Shown piece after piece: positions 42,512-51,393 of a stretch of 64,000 nucleotides of DNA. The notes below the pieces were generated by a model. The model saw nothing but the letters and a program-made list of their open reading frames with translations, was not told the DNA's origin and searched no databases. The DNA is from Anaerococcus sp. Marseille-P3915. GTDB taxonomy: Bacteria; Bacillota; Clostridia; Tissierellales; Peptoniphilaceae. The DNA is taken from assembly GCF_900258475.1 (NCBI RefSeq), contig NZ_LT984888.1, forward strand, positions 580,639 through 644,638. The letters are read 5' to 3'. Position numbers and translations under genes: made by a program. How positions within the stretch are numbered: the stretch's first letter is position 1; each line of letters begins with the position of its first letter.

Positions 42512-43451
42512 TTCTAAACCCCTAAATCCAGGCGATATGAGCTTTGGTAGCCTAAAGAAGCTTGGAAATGTGACAGTTTATAAGGAATGCCCAAACGACA
42601 TAGAAGAAATAATTAAAAGGGCCAAGGATGCTGAAATTCTCCTTATTTGCTATACAAAAATTACAAGAGATATTATAGAAAAACTTCCAAAGCTTAAATA
42701 TATCGGTGTCCTATCGACAGGCTACGATTCTATTGACCTAGAGGCTGCAAGAAATAATGGGATTGTCGTTACAAATGTGCCAGCTTATGGAACTGATGCT
42801 GTGGCCCAGTTTGGCCTTGCTCTCCTTCTTGAGCTAACAACAAGGGTTGGTCACCACGATGGGGAAGTTAGAAAGGGTCGCTGGAAAAAGGAAGGCTTCT
42901 GGTATTTTGGAGATTTTCCACTAATAGAACTAGTTGGCAAAACCATTGGCATTATGGGACTTGGTAAGATTGGACTTGCAGCTGCCAAAATATATAAGGC
43001 CATGGGAATGGAAGTTATTGCCTACAATAGGAGCGAGAATGAAGAGGCAAAGGCTTTCGTAAAATATGTGACTAAGGATGAAATATTTGAGAAATCCGAT
43101 ATAATAGACCTTCACCTGCCTTTAAATGATCAGACAAAAGATATTATCAACGAAGATTCAATTTCTAAGATGAAAGATGGGGTTATTATCATAAATACAG
43201 CAAGGGGCGGCCTAATTGATGAGGATGCCCTAATGGCAGGCTTAGATTCAGGCAAGATTTATGGGGCAGCCCTTGATGTCAATAAAACAGAGCCTATAAA
43301 TGACGATAACCCAATGCTTGCTTATGATAATATAATCATAACCCCACACATGGCCTGGGGACCGGTTGAAACTCGTCAGAGGCTTCTAGAAATTGCCATA
43401 GATAATATCAGGGCCTTTGAAGCAGGTAAAGCGAAAAATGTAGTAAATTGA
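42489..43451 (+). CDS. D-2-hydroxyacid dehydrogenase (NAD-dependent, glycerate dehydrogenase-like)
   Basis: Oxidoreductase of 320 residues interconverting 2-ketoacids and D-2-hydroxyacids, likely hydroxypyruvate/glycerate or similar. The Rossmann motif is GIMGLGKIG near residue 155. The catalytic Arg lies in NTARGGLIDE, the Glu follows in KTEPINDDNP, and the His is in TPHMAWG. The start at 42489 lies within the PHP gene; the AGCS symporter gene follows after ten bases. Confidence 0.92.
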   Translation: MTNIVILDSKPLNPGDMSFGSLKKLGNVTVYKECPNDIEEIIKRAKDAEILLICYTKITRDIIEKLPKLKYIGVLSTGYDSIDLEAARNNGIVVTNVPAYGTDAVAQFGLALLLELTTRVGHHDGEVRKGRWKKEGFWYFGDFPLIELVGKTIGIMGLGKIGLAAAKIYKAMGMEVIAYNRSENEEAKAFVKYVTKDEIFEKSDIIDLHLPLNDQTKDIINEDSISKMKDGVIIINTARGGLIDEDALMAGLDSGKIYGAALDVNKTEPINDDNPMLAYDNIIITPHMAWGPVETRQRLLEIAIDNIRAFEAGKAKNVVN

Positions 43452-43461
43452 GAGGAGAATT

Positions 43462-44835
43462 ATGAATATATTTATTGATATTGCAAACTTTATGTGGGCC
43501 AATGTAATTGGCTATGTCCTTTTGGGGGTGGGCCTTTATTATTCAATAAGGCTTGGCTTTCCCCAATTTCGCTATGCAAAGGATATCTTCCATGTCATTA
43601 AGAAAAATCTGAAATCAGATTCAAATGTATCTGGTTTTGCAGCCCTTGCAACAGCTGTAGGTGGTCAGGTTGGGACAGGATCCCTTGTAGGAGTTGCAAC
43701 AGCCCTTGTAGCTGGAGGTCCTGGGGCTATATTTTGGATGTGGATTACAGCTCTACTTGGTATGATTATAACCTTTGCTGAAACAGTACTAGGACAAATT
43801 TATAGGGTAAAATTAGAAGATGGAACCTACAGGGGCGGTCCTGCCTACTATGTGAGATTTGGTCTAAAATCTAGAATAATGTCAGTCATAACTGCTATTT
43901 TTTACATAATTGGTGTAGGCCTTTGCATAGCCTTCATGCAGACAAACTCCATAGCTCAAGCCCTTACAGGCGTATCTAATATTAATCCAATTTACATAGG
44001 GGTAGTGATTACGATAATTGCTGCCATAGTTACAATCGGTGGGGTTAAAAGGCTTACAGATATTTCAAGCAAGATAGTTCCAGTTATGGCGGGTTTATAC
44101 ATACTTGCAGTTTTATTTATCCTGCTTACAAATATTACTAAGGTCCCAGCCATGTTTTCAGATATCTTTAAAGGGGCCTTTGGCCTTAAACAAGCCTTCG
44201 CTGGCCTTGGTGGTTATACAGTAATGACCACCTTTAGGTATGGGGTTGCAAGAGGCTTATTTTCAAACGATGCTGGTAATGGTATAGCAGGTATCATGCA
44301 TGCTTCAGCAGATGTTAAACATCCGGCAGAGCAAGGATTTTTGGGCATGTTTGGGACCTTTGTTACAACAATCATAATATGTACCCTTACAGCCTTTGCC
44401 ATCATGCTTACAGGAGTATTAGGAAATGGTAACGATGGTATAGTCCTAGTCCAAGATGCTTTCCAATCACAACTTGGCAACCTTGGTCGTTGGATGATAT
44501 TCTTTGCTATGCTAATGTTTGGTTTTACAACCCTAATAGCAGACTTATTCTATGGTGAAACCAATGTCCTTCTAATATTTAAAGAAAAAGCAAAAATCCC
44601 ACTTTGGATTTATAGGTTAACAGCCTTTGCCATGTTTATAATTTCAACCAAACTAGACCTTCATGTGGTCTGGGGAATAATAGATGTCTTTGTTGGGATA
44701 ATCGTATTTATCAATGTAATCAGCTTATTCCTGCTCTTTAAGAAGGTAAAAGAAGTAATGGATGATTATGAAAGACAAAAAAGCCAAGGCATAGAAGACC
44801 CTCTTTGGAAAAGAGAAGAAGAATATAAATTATAG
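43462..44835 (+). CDS. Alanine/glycine:cation symporter (AGCS family)
   Basis: Sodium- or proton-coupled importer of alanine or glycine, 457 residues with about eleven hydrophobic segments. Family hallmarks are GGQVGTGSLVGVATAL, GTYRGGPAYYV, and ARGLFSNDAGNGIAGIMHA. It closes a three-gene run with the PHP protein and the 2-hydroxyacid dehydrogenase; a bidirectional terminator follows. AGCS carriers often supply alanine or glycine as nitrogen and carbon in fermenters. Confidence 0.93.
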   Translation: MNIFIDIANFMWANVIGYVLLGVGLYYSIRLGFPQFRYAKDIFHVIKKNLKSDSNVSGFAALATAVGGQVGTGSLVGVATALVAGGPGAIFWMWITALLGMIITFAETVLGQIYRVKLEDGTYRGGPAYYVRFGLKSRIMSVITAIFYIIGVGLCIAFMQTNSIAQALTGVSNINPIYIGVVITIIAAIVTIGGVKRLTDISSKIVPVMAGLYILAVLFILLTNITKVPAMFSDIFKGAFGLKQAFAGLGGYTVMTTFRYGVARGLFSNDAGNGIAGIMHASADVKHPAEQGFLGMFGTFVTTIIICTLTAFAIMLTGVLGNGNDGIVLVQDAFQSQLGNLGRWMIFFAMLMFGFTTLIADLFYGETNVLLIFKEKAKIPLWIYRLTAFAMFIISTKLDLHVVWGIIDVFVGIIVFINVISLFLLFKKVKEVMDDYERQKSQGIEDPLWKREEEYKL

Positions 44836-44842
44836 AATTTAA

Positions 44843-44882
44843 AAATCCGGATGAGATCAAAAGATCAAATCCGGATTTTTTA
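44843..44882. terminator. Bidirectional terminator between the symporter and glyoxalase genes
   Basis: AAAATCCGGAT and ATCCGGATTTTTT arms around GAGATCAAAAGATCAA, between convergent genes. Confidence 0.9.
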
Positions 44883-45260
44883 TCTTTCTTGGATAATCTC
44901 TATCCTGTAACCATCTGGGTCTTCTACGAAGAAATATTTATTAGAATCTGGCCTAAGGCCTTTAATTTCTGTCACTTCATAGCCTTTAGCCACAAAATCT
45001 TCCCTTAGAGAGATAATGTCTGGGTGGGAAATAGCTATGTGACCATAGCCAGTACCTAGGTCGTAAGGCTCTTCCTGGTCGTAATTGTAGGTTAATTCTA
45101 ATTCAAATTCTGGTGAATCAGGGAGAATTAGATAAACTAAATCAAATTTCTTTTCAGGAAATTCCTTTCTTCTTGATTCTCTAAATCCTAATTCTTCAGT
45201 ATAAAACTTAAAGGACTTATCAAGGTCCTTGACTCTAATCATTGTGTGTAAAAATTTCAT
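44880..45260 (-). CDS. gloA: Lactoylglutathione lyase-like VOC protein (glyoxalase I)
   Basis: Metal enzyme of 126 residues of the vicinal oxygen chelate fold, probably detoxifying methylglyoxal adducts. All four expected metal ligands are visible: His5 (FLHTMIRV), Glu55 (ELELTYN), His74 (GYGHIAI) and Glu121 (GYRIEIIQE). Since low-GC anaerobes often lack glutathione, another thiol may be the cofactor. It is divergent from the DUF2089 operon, with a long inverted repeat between them. Confidence 0.9.
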   Translation of the reverse strand: MKFLHTMIRVKDLDKSFKFYTEELGFRESRRKEFPEKKFDLVYLILPDSPEFELELTYNYDQEEPYDLGTGYGHIAISHPDIISLREDFVAKGYEVTEIKGLRPDSNKYFFVEDPDGYRIEIIQER

Positions 45261-45309
45261 AAATCCTCCTTATTTTATATATAACCTAAAAGGGGAATCT
45301 TACACATTA

Positions 45310-45374
45310 AAATAATATTAAAGTAAGTTTTTCGATTATATTTAATAAAATTAAATTTGACTTTAATATTATTT
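45310..45374. promoter_or_regulatory. Inverted repeat between gloA-like gene and DUF2089 operon
   Basis: AAATAATATTAAAGT at 45310-45324 and its exact reverse complement ACTTTAATATTATTT at 45360-45374. The right arm overlaps the -35 box of the DUF2089 promoter, so binding there would affect both divergent genes. Confidence 0.6.
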
Positions 45375-45385
45375 AGGTTTATAAT
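45357..45385 (+). promoter_or_regulatory. Promoter of the DUF2089 operon
   Basis: TTGACT (45357-45362), 17 bases, TATAAT (45380-45385). Confidence 0.85.
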
Positions 45386-45407
45386 GGTAGTAACAAAGGA
45401 GGATGCC

Positions 45408-45692
45408 ATGGGAAATGATAAGAGAGAATGGATAGAAAATCTCGATGATAGCGAAATCGACTTTATCAAGAGATTTATCCTAGAATCGGGATCCTTAAAG
45501 GAAATGGCAAAAATCTACGGCGTATCCTATCCGACAGTCAGGCTTAGGCTTGATAGGCTGATTGAAAAAATAAAACTATTAGACAAGGAAGATAAGTCCT
45601 ATGTAAGCCTAATTAAATCAATGGCCATAGACGGAAAAATCACCCTAGATGCTGCCAAGATTTTGATTGAAGAATACAAAAGGGAAGGATGA
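45408..45692 (+). CDS. DUF2089 family protein (putative DNA-binding regulator)
   Basis: Protein of 94 residues from ATG 45408 behind AAAGGAGG. It matches the DUF2089 pattern: an acidic start (NLDDSEIDFIKRFIL), an HTH-like centre (GSLKEMAKIYGVSYPTVRLRLDRL), and a C-terminal SMAIDGKITLDAAKILIEE. Family members are often paired with small membrane proteins and look like regulators. Overlap with the next gene is four bases. It may bind the inverted repeat that covers its own promoter (inference). Confidence 0.85.
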   Translation: MGNDKREWIENLDDSEIDFIKRFILESGSLKEMAKIYGVSYPTVRLRLDRLIEKIKLLDKEDKSYVSLIKSMAIDGKITLDAAKILIEEYKREG

Positions 45693-46024
45693 GAGAAATG
45701 AAAAAATTATTAGGATTATTTTTAGGCTTAGGGATATATACTTTTTTAATTCCACTTATAATTCAAATCATAATTTGTAAAAATACCAAGGGAAGATGGG
45801 GGTTAATAATACCAATCTTATCTTTTCTAAGTACACTTGCCTGGTATATAGGACAAGTAACTTTTGATGCCTATGGGGAAAATCAGGTCACCATACCAGG
45901 CTTCATTATAGGTCTTATTATAGCAAATATACCAACGATGATTCAGTATTTGGTTTATATTTACTACAAAAATAAGAAAAAACAAAAAGATGAACTAGAC
46001 AAGATGGAGATAATGGATATGTGA
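45689..46024 (+). CDS. Small membrane protein coupled to DUF2089
   Basis: Protein of 111 residues with about three hydrophobic segments (residues 8-28, 38-53 and 68-90) and a charged C-terminal tail KNKKKQKDELDKM. I do not recognise a family. The ATG overlaps the TGA of the DUF2089 gene, so production is probably coupled; DUF2089 proteins with membrane partners may form a small signalling or stress unit. A terminator follows at 46028. Confidence 0.75.
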   Translation: MREMKKLLGLFLGLGIYTFLIPLIIQIIICKNTKGRWGLIIPILSFLSTLAWYIGQVTFDAYGENQVTIPGFIIGLIIANIPTMIQYLVYIYYKNKKKQKDELDKMEIMDM

Positions 46025-46027
46025 CAG

Positions 46028-46051
46028 CCAGGGATAATCCCTGGTTTTTTA
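46028..46051 (+). terminator. Terminator of the DUF2089 operon
   Basis: CCAGGG-ATAAT-CCCTGG followed by TTTTTT. Confidence 0.9.
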
Positions 46052-46059
46052 ATTTTACA

Positions 46060-46085
46060 TTTTGTCACCAACGATGGTGACAAAA
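46060..46085 (+). promoter_or_regulatory. Candidate MtlR-binding site
   Basis: Perfect inverted repeat TTTTGTCACC-AACGAT-GGTGACAAAA, 16 bases upstream of the mtlA -35 box. Known MtlR boxes read TTGNCACA-N4-TGTGNCAA; here the TTGTCAC/GTGACAA half-sites match but the gap is two bases longer. The position fits an activator. Confidence 0.7.
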
Positions 46086-46101
46086 CTACGCTTAGTAACG
46101 C

Positions 46102-46131
46102 TTGCACAGGCCTATAGAAAAGAGCTATAAT
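46102..46131 (+). promoter_or_regulatory. Promoter of the mannitol operon
   Basis: TTGCAC (46102-46107), 18 bases, TATAAT (46126-46131). The weak -35 fits activator dependence. Confidence 0.7.
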
Positions 46132-46174
46132 AAGATTAAGAAGTTTATTTGTCTAAATGAAAAAGGAGGAAATT

Positions 46175-47587
46175 ATGGACAGAAATACTAACATTAAAAA
46201 TAGTGTGCAGCGTTTTGGAAGGTTCCTAAGCGCAATGGTAATGCCAAATATTGGTATGTTTATTGCATGGGGATTTATCACAGCTCTTTTCATACCTAAA
46301 GGTTACTTACCAAATGAAAAGCTTGCCGCAATGGTAGATGTTTTATTAAAATATCTCTTACCAACCCTAATAGCTTATTCAGGTGGTAAATTAGTTGGCG
46401 GTGAAAGAGGGGCAGTAATAGGAGCTATCGCTACAGCCGGTGTTATAGCAGGAGCTGAAATACCAATGCTAATGGGTGCTATGGTCATGGGACCTTTTGC
46501 AGGATGGGTTATCAAGAAGTTTGATAAGGGTGTTGAAGGAAAAATCCCAGCAGGATTTGAAATGCTGGTCAATAACTTTTCTATAGGTATCATCGGAATG
46601 CTTCTAGCAATCCTTGGTTACTACGGAATTGGACCACTTTTAGCAGGCTTAACAGCTGTTTTAGAAGGTGGAGTTGATTTTTTAATTAGCAAAAAACTTC
46701 TTCCATTAGTATCAATCTTTGTTGAACCGGCTAAGATTTTATTCTTAAACAATGCCATCAATCACGGAATATTTACTCCAATTGGTGCTAACCAAGTATC
46801 AGAAATGGGTAAATCTATAATGTACCTAATAGAAGCTAACCCAGGACCAGGTCTAGGTATACTTTTAGCCTATTTCTTCTTTGGTAAGGGTGACTCAAAG
46901 AATTCATCAGCAAGTGCTATGATAATCCACTTCCTAGGTGGTATCCACGAAATATATTTCCCATATGTACTAATGAATCCATACCTATTACTAGCTGTAA
47001 TAGCGGGTGGTTTTTCAGGAGTTTTAACAAATCTTCTTTTAAATACTGGTCTAAGATCAGCAGCCTCCCCTGGATCAATCATAGCAATAATGTCTTTGGC
47101 AGCGCCTGGAGACCATATTAAGATTATGATTTCTGTTATAATAGCGGCAGTAGTATCATTTTTAATAGCCTCTATTTTTGTAAAGAGAGCCTTTGCTAAG
47201 GGAGGCACAGTTGATTTTGAAAAGGCAAAATCAGATCTTGCAAGTTCTAAGGCAGAATCAAAGGGCGAAGTTAAGAAAGAAGCATCAACTACAAATACAG
47301 TAAAGGCAGCCAAAGATGTTCATAAGGTAGTTTTTGCCTGTGATGCGGGAATGGGCTCATCAGCTATGGGTGCATCAAGATTTAGAAATGCAATCAAAGA
47401 TTCACCATATGATGTTGAAGTAACTCACGCACCAGTTTCAGAAATACCAGAAGGGGCTGATATAATAGTTACAAATGAAAACTTAGTTGAAAGAGTAGAC
47501 AAGACTAAGGGATATGAAATAATTCCAATCAAAAACTTCTTAGCAGATCCAGGTATCAATCAATTAATCGAAAGATTTACAAAATAA
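46175..47587 (+). CDS. mtlA: PTS mannitol transporter EIICB
   Basis: Membrane permease plus phosphotransfer domain, 470 residues, importing mannitol as mannitol 1-phosphate. The EIIC part (1-345) begins VQRFGRFLSAMVMPNIGMFIAWG and carries the GGIHEIYFPYVLMNP motif. A linker rich in Lys/Ser/Ala leads to the EIIB domain with phosphocysteine in VFACDAGMGSSAMG. The EIIA domain is a separate gene (mtlF). ATG 46175 is preferred since AAAGGAGG lies just before it; the ATG at 46157 is in front of that site. Confidence 0.95.
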   Translation: MDRNTNIKNSVQRFGRFLSAMVMPNIGMFIAWGFITALFIPKGYLPNEKLAAMVDVLLKYLLPTLIAYSGGKLVGGERGAVIGAIATAGVIAGAEIPMLMGAMVMGPFAGWVIKKFDKGVEGKIPAGFEMLVNNFSIGIIGMLLAILGYYGIGPLLAGLTAVLEGGVDFLISKKLLPLVSIFVEPAKILFLNNAINHGIFTPIGANQVSEMGKSIMYLIEANPGPGLGILLAYFFFGKGDSKNSSASAMIIHFLGGIHEIYFPYVLMNPYLLLAVIAGGFSGVLTNLLLNTGLRSAASPGSIIAIMSLAAPGDHIKIMISVIIAAVVSFLIASIFVKRAFAKGGTVDFEKAKSDLASSKAESKGEVKKEASTTNTVKAAKDVHKVVFACDAGMGSSAMGASRFRNAIKDSPYDVEVTHAPVSEIPEGADIIVTNENLVERVDKTKGYEIIPIKNFLADPGINQLIERFTK

Positions 47588-47609
47588 TAAATAGAAGGGA
47601 GGGAGGTCA

Positions 47610-49742
47610 TTGAAGGCATATAATTTATCTCAAAGACAAAAAAATATCATCCATATAATTGGAGATAATAAGGATGACTATATAACAGTAAATGATATAG
47701 CTAAGAAAATTGGTGTATCTACAAGGACTGTCCAAAGGGATTTGCCTCTTATTGAAGATTTTTTATATGAAAATGACTTCTCTCTAACCAAAAAACCAGG
47801 TCAAGGTCTTATATTAAATGAATCTAGGGAATCAATTGCTTATCTTTATGAGCTTTTAGAAATGGTGGATTCATCCAAGCAGTATGAGAGGGTTGAAAGG
47901 GTAAATTTTATTCTCTCAAGACTCTTAACTAGCAAGCAAGCAATAAAGTATTTTGTTTTTACCCTATATTTAAAAATATCTGAAAAAACCTTGGTAGAGG
48001 ACTTAGACATAATTGAAAAATGGTTGTCAGTTTACGACATAAAGCTTATCAGAAAGCGAGGAGTGGGAGTAAGTATTGAAGGCAGGGAAAAGGCCATCAG
48101 GAAGGCCCAGGCCAAGCTTATCAATGATATGCTAGATGATGATAAGAAAATAGAAATATTGAGGGATATTTATGATGATGTCAAGGTAACTCTCATAAGG
48201 GAAAATGATATCTTATCAATGATAGATCTAGATATCATAAATAGGACCAAAAAATCACTGGATAAGACCTTTGCTAGGCTAAAAATTAGCATTTCGGACA
48301 ACTCTTATTTTAGCCTTTTAGTTCATATCTCTTTATCTATTGAGAGACTTAGGCAGGATAAAAAAATAGATTTCAACGAAGATTTGGTTGAAAATCTTAA
48401 GTCAAGCCAGGATTATGAACTTGCCAAAGAAATCATAGGGGACTTGGAAGAAGAATTTAATATAGAAATTCCTGATATCGAAATATATTTTGTGGCCATG
48501 CATATTAAGGGCACAAAAATAACCGATGACAAAAACGAAAATTTTGATATAAATGAAGCTAGCCAGTCCCTTAATATTACAAAAAAACTCATTGAAAAGA
48601 TGGATAAGCTTTACAGGCTCAACCTTAAAGATGACCTGAGGCTTGAAAGTGATCTTAGGGCACATATAATGCCAGCCTTAACTAGGCTAAAATACAGGCT
48701 TGCTATTAAAAATCCTATTCTGGATGAAATAAGAGATAAGTATGGACAAATCTATGAAAGTCTTAAGGAAATTGGTCCGGACATCATCAGAGATGAGGGA
48801 AAATTACCTAGCCATACGCAAATACCTGATGATGAAATTGGTTATATAGCTATTCACTTTATAACAGCTATAGAATCAAAGATAAGCCAAAATGTAGGGG
48901 TTAATATCCTTACAGTTTGCCCTACTGGTTATGGTACATCAAGGTTACTTGCGACTAAAATTAAAAACCGATTCTCGAATGCCAATATAGTAAATAATGC
49001 TTCTATAATGAATCTGAATAGAGAATTTTTAGAGGAAAATGATGTAGATTTAATAGTATCAACCGTTAAAATTAATAGCCTTATGGAAGAAGGTGATATT
49101 AGCGATTTTGCCTATATAGAAATGCCTGCCTTAGCAGATGAAGATGATTATTTGAAACTTACCACCAAGTTAAGGGAGATTTCAAGAAAAAAATACTATA
49201 ATGGTGGAAGTGTGAAAAAGTCATTTAGTGAAATTTCTTCGAAAGAGATAGGAGAATCCAAAATAGATTTGGGGCAAAAAATTTTCGAAATTTCAACTAA
49301 TCTCAACAATCTTTACGAAAATACCAAGTATTTTTATCTTGAAAAGAAAGATGACCCTTATAAAAAAGCTTCAAAATTAGTTTCGGATGATAGGCTAGAA
49401 GGAGAGACGATTTTTGAAGCCATAGTTGAAAGAAATAAGTTAAATCCGACCTATTATGAGGAATTTAATCTTTATTTGATCCATGCAAAATGTGAGATAA
49501 ATAGACCAAAGCTAGGTTTTGGAAAGATTGAAGATAGTCATGATATTGTAATTGTAATGATATCAAGCCTTGACGAAAAAGATGAGATAATAAAATTTTT
49601 CTCAGAAATCAGTGAAAAAATTGTAAGTGATGATGCTTTTTTAAGGGCTCTTAGGACTCTAAATCAAAATAAAATTGACCGTAACCTAAGAGAAATAATA
49701 TATAATATAATTAGGGAAAATATAGAAAAAGAAGGAGAATAA
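47610..49742 (+). CDS. mtlR: Mannitol operon activator MtlR (PRD/BglG family)
   Basis: DNA-binding activator controlled by PTS phosphorylation, 710 residues. Order: HTH (about 18-45, ITVNDIAKKIGVSTRTVQRDL), second HTH-like region, PRD1, PRD2 (around 300-410, with HIKGTK and HFITAIES), EIIB-Gat-like domain with Cys in LTVCPTGYGTSRLL, and a C-terminal EIIA-like domain with LIHAKCE. Both EIIB and EIIA sites are intact, unlike the regulator at 235. The start is TTG 47610 behind GGGAGGGAGG. It lies between mtlA and mtlF, the usual gene order, and probably acts at 46060-46085. Confidence 0.93.
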   Translation: MKAYNLSQRQKNIIHIIGDNKDDYITVNDIAKKIGVSTRTVQRDLPLIEDFLYENDFSLTKKPGQGLILNESRESIAYLYELLEMVDSSKQYERVERVNFILSRLLTSKQAIKYFVFTLYLKISEKTLVEDLDIIEKWLSVYDIKLIRKRGVGVSIEGREKAIRKAQAKLINDMLDDDKKIEILRDIYDDVKVTLIRENDILSMIDLDIINRTKKSLDKTFARLKISISDNSYFSLLVHISLSIERLRQDKKIDFNEDLVENLKSSQDYELAKEIIGDLEEEFNIEIPDIEIYFVAMHIKGTKITDDKNENFDINEASQSLNITKKLIEKMDKLYRLNLKDDLRLESDLRAHIMPALTRLKYRLAIKNPILDEIRDKYGQIYESLKEIGPDIIRDEGKLPSHTQIPDDEIGYIAIHFITAIESKISQNVGVNILTVCPTGYGTSRLLATKIKNRFSNANIVNNASIMNLNREFLEENDVDLIVSTVKINSLMEEGDISDFAYIEMPALADEDDYLKLTTKLREISRKKYYNGGSVKKSFSEISSKEIGESKIDLGQKIFEISTNLNNLYENTKYFYLEKKDDPYKKASKLVSDDRLEGETIFEAIVERNKLNPTYYEEFNLYLIHAKCEINRPKLGFGKIEDSHDIVIVMISSLDEKDEIIKFFSEISEKIVSDDAFLRALRTLNQNKIDRNLREIIYNIIRENIEKEGE

Positions 49743-49743
49743 G

Positions 49744-50166
49744 ATGAATATCAAATTAGAAGAAAAAAATATATTTTTAAATTTAGACAGCGTTAGCAAG
49801 GAAGAAGCCATCATAAGAGCAGGTGAAGAACTAGTACAACTTGGTTGTGTAGATAAGGAATATATAGACTATATGCTTGAAAGAGAAAAGCTAGCAACAA
49901 CCTACATGGGCCTTGGTATAGCCATTCCTCACGGTATAAACGAAGCTAAAAAAACCATCCACAAGTCTGGCCTAGTTTTCCTTCAATATCCTAATGGAGT
50001 AGATTTTGATGGAGAAAAAGCTTATCTTGTAATAGGTATAGCTGGAAAAGGTGATGAGCACCTAGAAGTATTATCAAGTGTAGCAATTAAAATCAGCGAA
50101 GAGCTAACAGAAAAACTTAAAAATACAACAAATAAACAAGACTTTTTAGATGAATTTGGAGAGTAA
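49744..50166 (+). CDS. mtlF: PTS mannitol EIIA component
   Basis: Cytoplasmic phosphocarrier of 140 residues that passes phosphate from HPr to the EIIB domain of MtlA. The phosphohistidine lies in GIAIPHGINEAKK. It starts one base after the mtlR stop and is one base ahead of mtlD, so mtlA-mtlR-mtlF-mtlD form a standard operon. Confidence 0.94.
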   Translation: MNIKLEEKNIFLNLDSVSKEEAIIRAGEELVQLGCVDKEYIDYMLEREKLATTYMGLGIAIPHGINEAKKTIHKSGLVFLQYPNGVDFDGEKAYLVIGIAGKGDEHLEVLSSVAIKISEELTEKLKNTTNKQDFLDEFGE

Positions 50167-50167
50167 A

Positions 50168-51313
50168 ATGACAAAAGCAATACAATTTGGAGCAGGAAAT
50201 ATAGGTAGGGGCTTTATCGGCTACCTCCTAAAAAATGCAGGTTACGACCTAGTTTTCGCAGACGTATTTGATAATGTAATAGACCTAATAAACAAAGAAA
50301 AGGCCTACACAATCCATGTAAAAGATGTAGAAAATGAAGATATAAAAGTAGAAGGTATATCAGCTGTAAACTCAACAAGAGATGAAATTGTAGATGAAAT
50401 AGCCGATGCAGCTATAATTACAACTGCAGTTGGACCTCTAAACCTAGTTAAAATTGCAGGAAAAATCGCAAGTGGAATAGAAAAAAGATTTGAAGCAGAT
50501 TCTGATAAGTATTTAAATATCATAGCTTGTGAAAATGCCATAAAGGCAAGTGAATCCCTAAAGGGCTATGTTTATGAAAAGCTTGATGATGAGGCCAAAG
50601 CCTACGCTGACAAGTATGTAGGCTTTCCAAACTGTTCAGTAGACAGGATAGTACCACCATCTAAAAATGAAAATCCACTAGATGTAACAGTTGAAAATTA
50701 CTATGAATGGAATGTAGAAGAAGCTGGCTTTAAGGGAGAAATTCCTCAAATTGAAGGAATGAACCTCGTAGGAAATCTTGAAGCCTATATCGAAAGAAAA
50801 CTCTTCACCCTAAACACAGGCCATGCCTCTACAGCTTATTTAGGAAGCCTAAAAGCTTATGGAACAATCGACGAATCTATAAATGATCCTGAAATAGAAG
50901 ACCAAGTAAGAAAAATCATGCAAGAATCAGGCGAGGCCCTAATAGCAAAATTTGGCTTCAATAAGGAAGACCATTTTGCCTATATAGAAAAAATCATCAA
51001 GAGATTTAAAAATCCTTACCTAAAGGACGATGTAAAAAGAGTAGGCAGGGAGCCAATAAGAAAGCTATCAGTTAATGAAAGATTTGTAAAACCAATCAAT
51101 ACTGCTCTAGAATACAAGCTTCCAGTAGATAATCTTTTAGTAGGCCTAGCTGCAGCCCTAAACTTTAGAAATAATGAAGATGGCCAAGCAGTAGAGCTTG
51201 AAAAAGACATAGAGAATCTTGGCCTAGAAAAAACAGTAGAAAAAATAACTGAAATAAAAGATGAGAAAATAATAGAAAAAATTAAAGAAATCTATGAGAA
51301 ACTAAATAAATAG
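50168..51313 (+). CDS. mtlD: Mannitol-1-phosphate 5-dehydrogenase
   Basis: NAD-dependent enzyme of 381 residues turning mannitol 1-phosphate into fructose 6-phosphate. The cofactor motif is FGAGNIGRGFIG at the N terminus. Conserved parts include VGFPNCSVDRIVPP and the catalytic region ERKLFTLNTGHASTAYLG. ATG 50168 is chosen; an earlier TTG at 50150 lies inside mtlF. Last gene of the mannitol operon, followed by a strong terminator. Confidence 0.96.
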   Translation: MTKAIQFGAGNIGRGFIGYLLKNAGYDLVFADVFDNVIDLINKEKAYTIHVKDVENEDIKVEGISAVNSTRDEIVDEIADAAIITTAVGPLNLVKIAGKIASGIEKRFEADSDKYLNIIACENAIKASESLKGYVYEKLDDEAKAYADKYVGFPNCSVDRIVPPSKNENPLDVTVENYYEWNVEEAGFKGEIPQIEGMNLVGNLEAYIERKLFTLNTGHASTAYLGSLKAYGTIDESINDPEIEDQVRKIMQESGEALIAKFGFNKEDHFAYIEKIIKRFKNPYLKDDVKRVGREPIRKLSVNERFVKPINTALEYKLPVDNLLVGLAAALNFRNNEDGQAVELEKDIENLGLEKTVEKITEIKDEKIIEKIKEIYEKLNK

Positions 51314-51338
51314 TTTTTTCAAAATCTAATAACAAAGA

Positions 51339-51383
51339 AAACCAGCTTGAAGAGCTTTTTGAAGCTTATCAAGCTGGTTTTTC
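51339..51383. terminator. Terminator between mtlD and the acetyltransferase gene
   Basis: AAACCAGCTTGA...TCAAGCTGGTTTTT stem with a 20-base AT-rich loop; serves both convergent genes. Confidence 0.9.
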
Positions 51384-51393
51384 TTTGGAAATT

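Noticed and set aside
47610-49742. A conserved antiterminator (RAT/CAT) RNA hairpin for the PRD proteins
   Set aside because: Both PRD proteins have DNA-binding HTH domains, not the CAT RNA-binding domain, so an RNA antiterminator target is not expected.
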